A DNA stretch of 64,000 bases from Candidatus Thorarchaeota archaeon (lineage in GTDB: Archaea; Asgardarchaeota; Thorarchaeia; Thorarchaeales; Thorarchaeaceae). Where the stretch lies: contig SDNP01000006.1 of NCBI GenBank assembly GCA_004524445.1, positions 1-64,000 of the forward strand. The letters are read 5' to 3'. The translations under genes were made by a program, and so were the position numbers. A model generated the notes under the pieces. It saw only the letters and a list, made by a program, of their open reading frames with translations, did no database searches and was not told the origin of the DNA. The stretch's first letter is position 1. The number at the start of each line of letters is the position of its first letter. Shown in pieces: positions 18,286-27,071 of this stretch.

Positions 18286-19743
18286 ATGGAGGCTTCTGAA
18301 GTGAGTAGGATTGCGAGTTTCTTTGGCTTAGATAAGGCGAATGCAGATGTCATGAGTCTCGCTAAGACATTGACAATGTTGTTACCGACATTCGCGGCCA
18401 TCAGTACGCTCTCTACAACCTTTCAGATGATTTTCATCGCAGAAGCAATGGGTGGTGGGTCGTATATTCAAGGCTTAACCCTAGTTGGGATTCTGGTTGT
18501 CATTCAAATGGTTGTTCAGACGGTATTAGATTATCCAACTGGTGCAATAGGAGATTGGGTAGGACAAAGATATGTGATAGCATCCTCATTGATTTGCTTT
18601 GCCATATCTTATTACTTCATATCCCTGGTGACCACTTCAACCTCCTTCTCTTTTCTCGTTCTCATCTACGTTATGCTAGGTTTCGGAAATTCTCAAGCCA
18701 GTGGAGCCTTCGACTCTTGGTTCGATAACAACTATCGCGTGGCGGTCCCTGGGGATGATGGCCGGAGACAATATGGGGTATTTATGGGCAAGGTGCAAAT
18801 GATGTACCAACTGGTCGCTACACTTGCCCTAATTCCCGGGAGTCTTGCCGCCACAGTATTGAGTAGGCCATGGGTGTTTCATATCCAAGCTGTGTCATTT
18901 CTCATAATGGCAATAATCGTACTGAGATTACTCAAGGACTTACCTAGTGTACGTGCCAAGGATAATGGACAAGCATCGCTATCGGAATACAAAGAAGTTC
19001 TCATTTCTGGAGTTCGTTTCCTCTTCAGTGATAATTACATAACACTGGTAATTATCGGGGGAGCTGTTCTTATGGCGGGAGGCATGGTCTGGAGCAATCT
19101 TATCTTATTTCCTATGTACTATAGCTATCTCAACACAGATGTTGCAGTGTCCAGCTTTCGGACTCTCCTATTCTTTCTCGGAATTCTTACTGGTGAACGT
19201 GCGGCTGCATGGTCTAAGAATTTCGAACCAAAAAAGTGGATTCCCCGATTTGCGATTCTTCAGAGTCTAGGCTTCATCTTTTATATGAGTTTTGCGGCAA
19301 TCACATTCTTCTTACCACCCGTAGATGGCAACGAAATGATGACGCTACTGCTTCCTGCAACTAATATTGTTCTACTTCAGTTACCAGTTGCATCTATCAT
19401 TCCTCTGGCGTTGATGACACTCACATTTACTACATGTGGTTTCTTCTCAGGGTTCTATTACATCCTTAGACAAAGAGAACTTCTGGATGTGATTCCTAAC
19501 AAGATACGTAATAGCTTGTACTCTCTGTCTCCTACAATTACGGTAATGATAGCTATCCCCCAGATTGCGTTCTTCGGGTGGCTAATTCCGGTCGGTGGGC
19601 TATCGATCACTCTAGCTCTCTCAGCTTTCATCTCTCTGGTCGGAGTTGTCATGATAAAGAGGGGTCTAGACTATCCTAAGCCTAGTGCTGATATCGAAAC
19701 AGAAGGGGAAAAATCCGAATTAGAGGCAGTTCTGGAAGCTTGA
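18286..19743 (+). CDS. Major facilitator superfamily (MFS) transporter
   Basis: 485 residues with about 12 hydrophobic helices. The loop between helices 2 and 3 reads DYPTGAIGDWVGQRY, a form of the MFS GxxxDRxGRR motif. A cytoplasmic loop splits the two halves near residue 225 and the tail is acidic. The substrate is unknown. A second, broken copy of the same family's C-terminus lies at 47767-48059. A hairpin terminator overlaps the stop. Confidence 0.85.
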   Translation: MEASEVSRIASFFGLDKANADVMSLAKTLTMLLPTFAAISTLSTTFQMIFIAEAMGGGSYIQGLTLVGILVVIQMVVQTVLDYPTGAIGDWVGQRYVIASSLICFAISYYFISLVTTSTSFSFLVLIYVMLGFGNSQASGAFDSWFDNNYRVAVPGDDGRRQYGVFMGKVQMMYQLVATLALIPGSLAATVLSRPWVFHIQAVSFLIMAIIVLRLLKDLPSVRAKDNGQASLSEYKEVLISGVRFLFSDNYITLVIIGGAVLMAGGMVWSNLILFPMYYSYLNTDVAVSSFRTLLFFLGILTGERAAAWSKNFEPKKWIPRFAILQSLGFIFYMSFAAITFFLPPVDGNEMMTLLLPATNIVLLQLPVASIIPLALMTLTFTTCGFFSGFYYILRQRELLDVIPNKIRNSLYSLSPTITVMIAIPQIAFFGWLIPVGGLSITLALSAFISLVGVVMIKRGLDYPKPSADIETEGEKSELEAVLEA

Positions 19744-19773
19744 CACGGCTTCTTCGAGCTGCCTCCTTTTTTT
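19725..19773 (+). terminator. Hairpin plus T-run terminator spanning the MFS stop codon
   Basis: The outer stem GGCAG/CTGCC (19725-19729, 19759-19763) encloses the inner stem GAAGC/GCTTC (19735-19739, 19748-19752). A run of seven Ts follows. Confidence 0.65.
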
Positions 19774-19813
19774 GCTTCGCACAGAGCTTCCAGCTTATAG
19801 TGAGTTTGCAGTA

Positions 19814-19826
19814 CGCAAATTTATTA
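19814..19826 (+). promoter_or_regulatory. BRE/TATA-like element before the zinc-ribbon gene
   Basis: CGCAAATTTATTA fits BRE plus TATA. It predicts transcription from about 19847, which favours the ATG at 19861 over the one at 19843. Confidence 0.45.
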
Positions 19827-19860
19827 CTACAAACTTCTCTGCATGCCATGTTGTGATAAA

Positions 19861-20577
19861 ATGGCACGTCGTCCTTCATTTCTGAATGTTAGATATTCTG
19901 GGACCGATCTGAACAAGATGGACTATGAGAAACGTATCATGAAAGAGAATGATGTCAAATTCGATGATGAAGATGGCTCAATCGAACTGACAGATGTACG
20001 TCTAGTCTGGATTAAGAAACCATCACGATGGGGTGGCTTGAAAAAAGCCGGCGGAATTGCAGGAGCAATTGCAGGAGCTGTTGCAGCAGACGCAATAGGC
20101 AGTTCCATTGGTGGAGGTGCTGGGCGGGCAATCAGGCGAGCCGGTCGTGGATTGGCATATGCATCAATTGGTGCTGCAATATCTTCTTGGAGCAGGGACT
20201 CCTACATAAACAAAGACAAGAATGGTAACGCAGAAACAGTAGCGCTTCCTATTCTTGCAGTCAGTCAGGCTGCACAAAGCGGGAACAAGCTTGTCCTGCA
20301 ATTGAAGTCTGGCGGCAATATACAATTCCGTTTCAAGCAGAAGAAAGTAATTCCTTCAGTGATTGCAAATATAACTTCAGCCATGGACGAAGGAAAATGT
20401 CCATACTGTGGTGCAGGCACAGGCGGAGCAAACAAATGCTCCAACTGTGGTGCGGTATTAGAGGGCGGTGGCGGAGGCTCACCGTCGTCCGGTGGCGATG
20501 GTGCTTTCTGCACAAAATGTGGCCATCCAATTGAGTCTGGAGATCGTTTCTGCGGAAAATGTGGAAATCCTGTATGA
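19861..20577 (+). CDS. Glycine-zipper and double zinc-ribbon protein, unknown function
   Basis: 238 residues. The N-terminal part looks like a small beta domain (about 15-60). It is followed by a Gly/Ala-rich stretch (AGGIAGAIAGAVAADAIG) that could be a membrane-active glycine zipper, then a second beta-rich region. Two zinc ribbons close the protein: CPYCGAG...CSNCG and CTKCG...FCGKCGNPV, joined by a Gly/Ser linker. Such zinc ribbons are common in Asgard and other archaeal membrane or adaptor proteins. The beta parts may form a split PH-like domain; that is a guess from the pattern. Followed by a terminator hairpin. Confidence 0.65.
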   Translation: MARRPSFLNVRYSGTDLNKMDYEKRIMKENDVKFDDEDGSIELTDVRLVWIKKPSRWGGLKKAGGIAGAIAGAVAADAIGSSIGGGAGRAIRRAGRGLAYASIGAAISSWSRDSYINKDKNGNAETVALPILAVSQAAQSGNKLVLQLKSGGNIQFRFKQKKVIPSVIANITSAMDEGKCPYCGAGTGGANKCSNCGAVLEGGGGGSPSSGGDGAFCTKCGHPIESGDRFCGKCGNPV

Positions 20578-20590
20578 TACACTAGAGGGT

Positions 20591-20629
20591 GCTCTGGCTG
20601 GATAATAACCAGAGCCATCCTAGATTTTT
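20591..20629 (+). terminator. Hairpin plus T-run terminator after the zinc-ribbon gene
   Basis: A perfect 7-bp inverted repeat GCTCTGG (20591-20597)/CCAGAGC (20609-20615), with a short T-run at 20624-20629. It lies between two convergent genes. Confidence 0.6.
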
Positions 20630-20637
20630 CTCGATAG

Positions 20638-21387
20638 CTATTTGAAAAGAGTTTCATCCATTGGACGATTTATGTCATTTGCCGTTTCATTCCCGTCATC
20701 AAAAGAGAAGCCACTGATGACAGCAACTGGAATCCCCTCGCCTGCTTGACCCGTCACGAGCTCAGCCGCTGCTCCTAGTTCGTCCACTTGACACACTGTT
20801 GAACTCTGGAGTACTCGATTATGGAGATCTTTCTTTCCTTTATTGTATTTGAAAGCATTAATCCCAGAACAACCGACTGCAATGTTTGTTGCACCCAACC
20901 TCCAAGGCCTACCCTCTGTGTCAGTTATGATTACTGCTATCCTTTTCCCTGAGAGATTTTCCAGTATTGCACGTATACGCATGGCGCTTGCGTCGCTGTC
21001 AGACGGGAGCAAAACAAATGAATCCGGTGGTGCGTTTGAATGATCCACACCACTGAAATTGCATATCCTGCCCGAAGCAGTAACGGTAATCAATGCCCTA
21101 TCTTTTCTGAGAACCTCAGTACTCTCTTTCAGAGCTAGAGCTACCTGATGGGGGTCGAAGTCGTTTTTCTCTGCGATTCTCTTTGCTTCATCAGAGATGG
21201 ATATATCTTTTCTATTAACAATCCGTCCCTCTGCCTTTGATACTATGGTGTGAGCTATAACAACGATGTCCCCATTGGAGAGGTTCAGATTATTTGATTG
21301 AATTGTTTGATAGATGATTTCCCCCAAGTTATCTCCTGCTCGAATTAGAGGAATCCCCTCAAGAGGTTCTATTCTGACTGAGTTCAT
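20638..21387 (-). CDS. cofE: Coenzyme F420-0:L-glutamate ligase (CofE)
   Basis: 249 residues, the usual length of archaeal CofE. It adds glutamates to F420-0 using GTP. Supporting segments are the N-terminal EGIPLIRAGDNLGEII, IVVIAHTIVSKAEGR, the core ITDTEGRPWRLGATNIAVGC, and the C-terminal DELGAAAELVTGQAGEGIPV. The ATG at 21387 begins the conserved part. No Shine-Dalgarno is visible, and a TATA-like TCTAAAAA lies about 27 bases upstream, suggesting a leaderless mRNA. No other F420 gene is present in the window. The gene implies F420 use by this organism. Confidence 0.88.
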   Translation of the reverse strand: MNSVRIEPLEGIPLIRAGDNLGEIIYQTIQSNNLNLSNGDIVVIAHTIVSKAEGRIVNRKDISISDEAKRIAEKNDFDPHQVALALKESTEVLRKDRALITVTASGRICNFSGVDHSNAPPDSFVLLPSDSDASAMRIRAILENLSGKRIAVIITDTEGRPWRLGATNIAVGCSGINAFKYNKGKKDLHNRVLQSSTVCQVDELGAAAELVTGQAGEGIPVAVISGFSFDDGNETANDINRPMDETLFK

Positions 21388-21635
21388 GATTTCAATAATC
21401 ACATGCCGCCTTTTTAGAATGTGCCATGGCGTCATACAACTGTTCACGGTGTTTATAATCGCACACCAGCCACTATTCACCACGAAGCCGGCTAGCTACG
21501 GGAAAACATTATAGGATAGCAGAAAAACGACTAAAAGGCAGAAACCCCTGATTTGCATATTCAGGGCAAATATTATCAATCCTCATAATAGTGGGGCATT
21601 CAGCCGGGAATAGAGTGCACAATGGAGTGACCTAA

Positions 21636-23591
21636 TTGAGTCCATCAACTGACAAAACAACCAAAGCATCATCAGGCGACATAAAACAAGGAACCATCGC
21701 CAAGTTCATGCGCAAGAGAACGCAGCTAGTGGGCTTTGAAACTGGTCTTAACAAACATACTCAGTATGCCATTGAATTCCTCGATAATGCAATTGATGCC
21801 TTGGAGAGTTGGTGGTGGCGGACTAAACGGAAGCCCAGAATTCCCGACCAATTAGATCCGGAGCTTGTTGAAGAGATAAAGGAGAATTTAGTTGGGAAGA
21901 TTTCAGATACCATCAGCGAAAGCAAGGAGTTGGAGAAAAAAGTTCGCGCTGGGAAGGAGGTTGAGATTCCTCCTCGGCAGGATGAATCGTTAGATGACAA
22001 AGTCGACCGCTTCAAGAAATTCATAAAACCATTTAGAAAACTCATCCGAAAACGCGAGCCTCTGGTCGTAATGCAACTCAAAGAGATTCAGATGCCAGAC
22101 CTTGTGCCAATCGATGACGAAGATGGCTTCAAAGTCTATGAATTCACGGTTTTTGATTCTGGTATTGGAATGGTGCCATCAGACTTGGAGAAATTCGGAA
22201 TCTATCTTGCATCAAGCAAGTCCGAGAAATTGAGACAGACTAGAGGTAGTCAAGGATTTGGAGCACCATCTGCATTCAGTGATGCTCAGAATACTACAGG
22301 CAAGCCCATATTCACGATAACGAAGCGATATACAGCAGACAAGGCCACCGCAGCAGATTTCTACACAACTACTGCAAATACAAAGGACTATGTCGCTGGG
22401 CCAAAGCAAATGAAACTACCTTTCAAACAAGGCACCTACATTCGGCTACACTATCTTAACATCCAGTATAGGCGAGGCTATGCAGACATTTATGCAGAGA
22501 TGGCATCTTTACTGAATGCACATGTAACCATTGTATTCATTGATCCTTACGGTGAGGTCCATATCTATCCCCGTAGAGTAAAGCAATTCCCTGATGAACC
22601 AAAATATGCGCAACCTCATCCGGCAAGTATAAGAATTGGCGAATTCCAGGATTTGCTCAGAGAAACTGACCAGACATATGTCAAGGGGTTTCTAACGAAA
22701 GCTTTCGTGAGACTGAGCGGTAACAAGGCAGAGTCCATTATCAAGGCAACAAATGAAGAGCTTAAGAGTCGTGGATTACCCAAGATTGGTGGTCGCACAA
22801 AAACTAACAAACTGACAAAAGACCACGTTGAGCTTTTGTATCGTGCATTTTCTGCTGAAGATTATTACGCACCTCCCACTGATACAGTCGTTCCTGTTGG
22901 AGAAGAGGTTTTTGAGCAGACCATACAAATGGCATATGAGCCCGATTTCACTGCGTCGGTCACTCGAAAGCCTACCTCCGGCAAGGGTCTATCATTCGCC
23001 GTTGAGGTGTGTATTGCATATGGTGGCGAAATAAAACCGGCGACATCTGCCCCCATGGTACTTTGGAGATTTGTAAATCGAGTTCCAAAATTGCGTGACA
23101 ACAGCGATTGTGCCACTTGGAAGGCAACAGCCATGGTCAACTGGAAGAACTACAAGCTTGATACATTTGACAATGGCATTCCAAAGGGGTCTGTTATGGT
23201 GTTTATCCATGTCTGCGGAGCTTATGTCCATGTTATGTTCAAAGGTCAGAGTAAGCAAGCACTGGCCGAAGATGAAGTCCTGCTGAAAGAAATTAAACTT
23301 GCACTGGAAGAAGCAGGCCGGAAGTTCAGGCGATTCATAACAAAGAAAGAACGCGCAAGGAGAAAGGCGAAGCGGGCCGGCATACTTGCGATGTATGCGG
23401 ACCAATTTGCAGAGAGTCTAACAACAATCGCAAATGGCGGACTTGGCAAGAAAAAGTATGACGCTGAGCAGGTCGCAAGTAAGATTCGTGATGCGATCAC
23501 AGGTTTCGAAACAGAAGACGACCAAAAAGAAACAGAAACAGATACTGAGGGTAGTGACCTCGTTGCTGATGTTCCGTTAGATGATGAATAG
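21636..23591 (+). CDS. top6B: DNA topoisomerase VI subunit B, with a large insertion in the ATPase domain
   Basis: 651 residues, versus roughly 530 for typical archaeal subunits. It is the GHKL ATPase half of the type IIB topoisomerase that passes one duplex through another. The N-box is EFLDNAIDA (47-55), the G1 box VFDSGIGM (172-179) and the ATP-lid glycines GSQGFGAPSAF (204-214). The N-box and G1 box are normally about 35-40 residues apart. Here about 118 separate them, giving an extra charged helical segment of roughly 80 residues (about 60-145). The transducer domain and an acidic C-terminal tail follow. The start is a TTG preceded by GGAGTGACC. Subunit A follows after 29 bases. Confidence 0.93.
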   Translation: MSPSTDKTTKASSGDIKQGTIAKFMRKRTQLVGFETGLNKHTQYAIEFLDNAIDALESWWWRTKRKPRIPDQLDPELVEEIKENLVGKISDTISESKELEKKVRAGKEVEIPPRQDESLDDKVDRFKKFIKPFRKLIRKREPLVVMQLKEIQMPDLVPIDDEDGFKVYEFTVFDSGIGMVPSDLEKFGIYLASSKSEKLRQTRGSQGFGAPSAFSDAQNTTGKPIFTITKRYTADKATAADFYTTTANTKDYVAGPKQMKLPFKQGTYIRLHYLNIQYRRGYADIYAEMASLLNAHVTIVFIDPYGEVHIYPRRVKQFPDEPKYAQPHPASIRIGEFQDLLRETDQTYVKGFLTKAFVRLSGNKAESIIKATNEELKSRGLPKIGGRTKTNKLTKDHVELLYRAFSAEDYYAPPTDTVVPVGEEVFEQTIQMAYEPDFTASVTRKPTSGKGLSFAVEVCIAYGGEIKPATSAPMVLWRFVNRVPKLRDNSDCATWKATAMVNWKNYKLDTFDNGIPKGSVMVFIHVCGAYVHVMFKGQSKQALAEDEVLLKEIKLALEEAGRKFRRFITKKERARRKAKRAGILAMYADQFAESLTTIANGGLGKKKYDAEQVASKIRDAITGFETEDDQKETETDTEGSDLVADVPLDDE

Positions 23592-23620
23592 ATGCATGAT
23601 GTTTCGGGGAAGTGTAGATC

Positions 23621-25951
23621 TTGGCTAGAAAGAAATCAACCAAGACGAAGAGTGTGCAGACAACGCTGGGCGAGCATGAAGAGCCCGCGAAAGACAAAGA
23701 CATCAAGAAGAAGGAAGATGCCGGCAAAAAAACAACTCGGAGAAGGAAGAAGATGCCCCACAAGAAGAAATCGACACAAAATAAGAAGAGCAAGAAGGTC
23801 AAAGATGCAGGCCTTTCACAACTTAAAGAGATACCCGGAGTGGGCCCAACGCTTGCATCAAGATTAGCTGAATCCGGATATTCATCCATAGAGACAATCT
23901 CCAAGACCAAACCAACAACTCTTGCAAAGAAGGTTGAAGGACTTGGGAAAAAGGGGGCCTCTGATCTTGTGGATAAGGCGAAGACAATCTCCAGGAAAAT
24001 GAGCAAACCCAAAGAACTCGGTTTCAAGAATCTGCCTGGCGTTGGAGAAACACTGGAAACTAGGCTATATGTTGCTGGATATGATTCAATCGAAAAGATC
24101 TCTCAAGCCTCCGCAGCTAAATTAGCGAGAGAGATTGAAGGGCTAGGTAAGAAGGGCGCCTCAGAATTACTATCTGAAGCCAAGAAATATGTAACGCAGC
24201 AACAGGCGAAGAAGAAGAAGAAGAAGAAGAAACTGCCGAAGGACCTGAATCTGCGAAAGCTTTCGGGAGTTGGAAAGAAACTTGAGAGTCGGCTTTTTGA
24301 AGCTGGATATGATTCAATCGAGAAGGTCGCCAAAGCATCGCCTTCAAAATTATCCTCTGAAGTAGAAGGGCTAGGTGAGAAAGGCGCCCAGGATTTGGTG
24401 GCTGATGCCAAGAAGAAAGCTCCCACCAAACCCAAAGCACCCACGAAACAGAAGAAGAAAGATATTCCAAGTGTGAAGCTCACTAGTATTCCAGGTATTG
24501 GCTCCAAAACCGCCGCCAGTCTGAAAAATGCAGGTTATGATTCACTGCAACAAATTGCTGACTCAGATCCTAAAGATATAGCAAAAGAAGTTGATGGGGT
24601 CGGAAAGAAAGGGGCCAAAAAATTAGTAGAAGTTGTAGCAGATATAATTCCTGAGCTCGAAAGCATAGCAGAACCAATTGCTACTAAAGCCAGACCTGCA
24701 AAGCGTCGTAAGTCTGGACGTAGGGCTATGAAACGATTCAAGGTAAAGCGTACAAAATCAGGTCTGCCAGTTCCTAAGAAGGTTAAACAAGTAACCAAGG
24801 AAATGAGGGCACACTGGAAAGAGATAGACAAGCGAGAAGAGGAGGGAGAACTCATTGATGAAGATTTGCCAGATACAATGGAAGTTGTTGCTCTTACGGG
24901 TGATGAAACCAAAGAAGAACTGGCCAATGTGGCAATTGAGGTTCTCAATGAAGCGCTGACAACAGGAAGACCTGCATTTGAAATTCCAAGCAGGTCCAGT
25001 GATAATATAGTATGGGACGAATTTAGAGACCTTCTTTTACTGGGCACCAAGACCATCTCCAGACCATATCATTCACTAGGCTCCGTTGTTGATGCGACGA
25101 GGACAGCACGACTGATGGAAATAGTCTACCGTCTTCTTGATGAAAATCTTCACGCAACAAAACGAGAGGTATTCTATAGTGATGTGAATCTCTTCAGAGA
25201 TCAACGATATAGTGACAAGCTCATTGAAGATGTGGCTTCTATGCTTCATACCACTCGGGATAGTATTCATGTAGTTGCATCTGCGAGAGGGTCTGCTTTG
25301 GGTCGTGTTACTATACGCGACGGAGGCGACTTGATAGACCTAACCAGAATGGGGACGGGGGGATGGTCAATCACACCATTTCTGGACCAAGTTGAAATAG
25401 TTGAAAGCGACGCAGAATTCATAATCGTATCAGAAAAAGACGCTGCTGTAATGCGTCTTGCAGAGGCGAAATACTGGAACCGACAACCATGTATTGTCAT
25501 AACTGGAAAGGGTTCCGGTGACATTGCGACCCGTGCGTTCCTGAAGATGCTGGTGAGAGAACTTGAAATCCCCGCATTTGCACTCATGGATTCGGATCCG
25601 TATGGACACTATATTTACTCAGTTTTCTTAAGAGGCTCTAAGCGTCTTAGCTATGAGTCTCCATTCATCGCCACTCCGGAGCTTAAGCTACTTGGTGTAT
25701 TGAGCAGAGACCTTGACCGTTTTGAAATTCCGAAGAGCGTTCGAATCCCAATGGAAGATTCTGACATTAAGAGGGTCAAAGAAATGCTGAAGGAACCCTT
25801 TGTCCAGAAGAACAAGGAATGGGTCAAGGACTTGGAGCTAATGTTAAAAATCAAGGAGAAAGCAGAGATTCAAGCCTTCGCCAGCCATTCGTTCAAGTAC
25901 CTTACGGACGAGTATCTGCCCACAAAGCTAGAAACTGGTGATTGGATCTAA
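23621..25951 (+). CDS. top6A: DNA topoisomerase VI subunit A fused to four helix-hairpin-helix repeats
   Basis: 776 residues, about twice the usual 360-390. Residues 1-64 are Lys-rich. Four similar repeats of about 56 residues follow (65-123, 135-190, 210-265, 286-341). Each has a P/S-G-V/I-G hairpin, a GY-S/D-S-I/L segment and a G-hydrophobic-G-x-K-G-A turn, separated by Lys-rich linkers. The Spo11/Top6A core begins near 420. Its catalytic Tyr is Y519 in REVFYSDVNLF, and the Toprim acids are E605 (SEKDAAV) and D657/D659 (DSDPYG). The repeats resemble the N-terminal domain of the RadA in this window and should bind DNA without sequence specificity. The likely start is a TTG. Operon with subunit B. 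Confidence 0.95.
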   Translation: MARKKSTKTKSVQTTLGEHEEPAKDKDIKKKEDAGKKTTRRRKKMPHKKKSTQNKKSKKVKDAGLSQLKEIPGVGPTLASRLAESGYSSIETISKTKPTTLAKKVEGLGKKGASDLVDKAKTISRKMSKPKELGFKNLPGVGETLETRLYVAGYDSIEKISQASAAKLAREIEGLGKKGASELLSEAKKYVTQQQAKKKKKKKKLPKDLNLRKLSGVGKKLESRLFEAGYDSIEKVAKASPSKLSSEVEGLGEKGAQDLVADAKKKAPTKPKAPTKQKKKDIPSVKLTSIPGIGSKTAASLKNAGYDSLQQIADSDPKDIAKEVDGVGKKGAKKLVEVVADIIPELESIAEPIATKARPAKRRKSGRRAMKRFKVKRTKSGLPVPKKVKQVTKEMRAHWKEIDKREEEGELIDEDLPDTMEVVALTGDETKEELANVAIEVLNEALTTGRPAFEIPSRSSDNIVWDEFRDLLLLGTKTISRPYHSLGSVVDATRTARLMEIVYRLLDENLHATKREVFYSDVNLFRDQRYSDKLIEDVASMLHTTRDSIHVVASARGSALGRVTIRDGGDLIDLTRMGTGGWSITPFLDQVEIVESDAEFIIVSEKDAAVMRLAEAKYWNRQPCIVITGKGSGDIATRAFLKMLVRELEIPAFALMDSDPYGHYIYSVFLRGSKRLSYESPFIATPELKLLGVLSRDLDRFEIPKSVRIPMEDSDIKRVKEMLKEPFVQKNKEWVKDLELMLKIKEKAEIQAFASHSFKYLTDEYLPTKLETGDWI

Positions 25952-26098
25952 CTGCTGAAAAAATCCGGCAGAATGCAGTCCACCTATAAAGGCAACATCC
26001 AAATTCGGTTACTGCGGTTTTCAATTACCATACTGCAACATCCTTAAGTAGTCCAGCACATCTACACTATAGTGAATTTCTAATGAGTGTAGGGTGTC

Positions 26099-27052
26099 AT
26101 GCCCACAAGCTGGTGGAACAAAATGATTGAGTCATGCGTTGGCATCCCCGTGATTGATGCACATGCCCATTTTATGACAAGAAGCACTGTTCAATCGATA
26201 GTTGAGAATTCACAATCAATCAGTAAGATTCGCGAAAGAGTGTCATCTCATACTGACATGAAGGAGTTTCAAATGCCTGGCAAAGACTGGGATATTGGTG
26301 AGGCATGGATCAAAGAGCTCAACAAATATGGGATAACTGCGATTGGGATGATGGTGGGGGAGGAGTCATGGGAAGAATTCAATCAGGTTCGTAAGAGGTA
26401 TCCCGGCAGATTTATGGGAAATGCAAATATCAATCCTGCTAAGGATAATGCTATTGAGCTTGTGAAACGTGCCGGCCGAGATAACTTCCAAGCGATAAAG
26501 CTCTATCCAACGTCATGGGACTTCCATGCATATGATGAAATTGTATACCCCATTTACGAAGAAGCCCTAAAACAAGGTCTTCTTGTTATGCTTCACTTCG
26601 GTATCACAATTGGATCAACAGCAAATCTCAGATATGGAAATCCGCTTGATATACAGAAACCTGCTCATGATTTTCCAGATCTCAATTTTATGATTGCTCA
26701 CTTTGGTGCAGGATTCTTCCGAGAGGTTCTGCTGCTAATGTATCAAACAGAAAACGTGTTCATGGATACTAGCGGTAGTAACTCTTGGATGAAGTATCTT
26801 CCATACGATTTGTCACTTACGAAAATATTTGAGAAGGCACTGAAAGCTGGAGGACCGAATCGTATTGTATTTGGAACGGACTCGTCTTTCTTTCCAAGAG
26901 GTTTTAGAATAAACATTCTTGAAGATCAATACGCTGCTGTTAGTTCTATTTGTCCTCAATTCTGTTATTCGCCGGATGATGTGGACAAAATTTTCAGAAC
27001 CAATATCTTAAGACTCAACAAATTTGAACCAGCTTCTGAGATATCAAAATAA
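26099..27052 (+). CDS. Amidohydrolase-2 family metal-dependent hydrolase
   Basis: 317 residues forming a TIM-barrel hydrolase. The metal-binding motif DAHAH is near residue 21, and further ligands are probably the His in VMLHFGI, the His in MIAHFGAGF and the Asp in FGTDSSF. AIKLYPTSW is typical of this family, which includes decarboxylases and lactone or amide hydrolases. The precise reaction is unknown. Single gene with its own leader; convergent with the next gene. Confidence 0.85.
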   Translation: MPTSWWNKMIESCVGIPVIDAHAHFMTRSTVQSIVENSQSISKIRERVSSHTDMKEFQMPGKDWDIGEAWIKELNKYGITAIGMMVGEESWEEFNQVRKRYPGRFMGNANINPAKDNAIELVKRAGRDNFQAIKLYPTSWDFHAYDEIVYPIYEEALKQGLLVMLHFGITIGSTANLRYGNPLDIQKPAHDFPDLNFMIAHFGAGFFREVLLLMYQTENVFMDTSGSNSWMKYLPYDLSLTKIFEKALKAGGPNRIVFGTDSSFFPRGFRINILEDQYAAVSSICPQFCYSPDDVDKIFRTNILRLNKFEPASEISK

Positions 27053-27071
27053 AAGCAAAAGGAGTCTCAAG

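Noticed and set aside
23497-24507. Long minus-strand open frames opposite the topoisomerase VI genes (to 176 codons)
   Set aside because: They mirror the Lys/Glu-rich coding strand (giving Ser/Phe/Leu-rich product), have no motif, and the plus-strand genes are certain.
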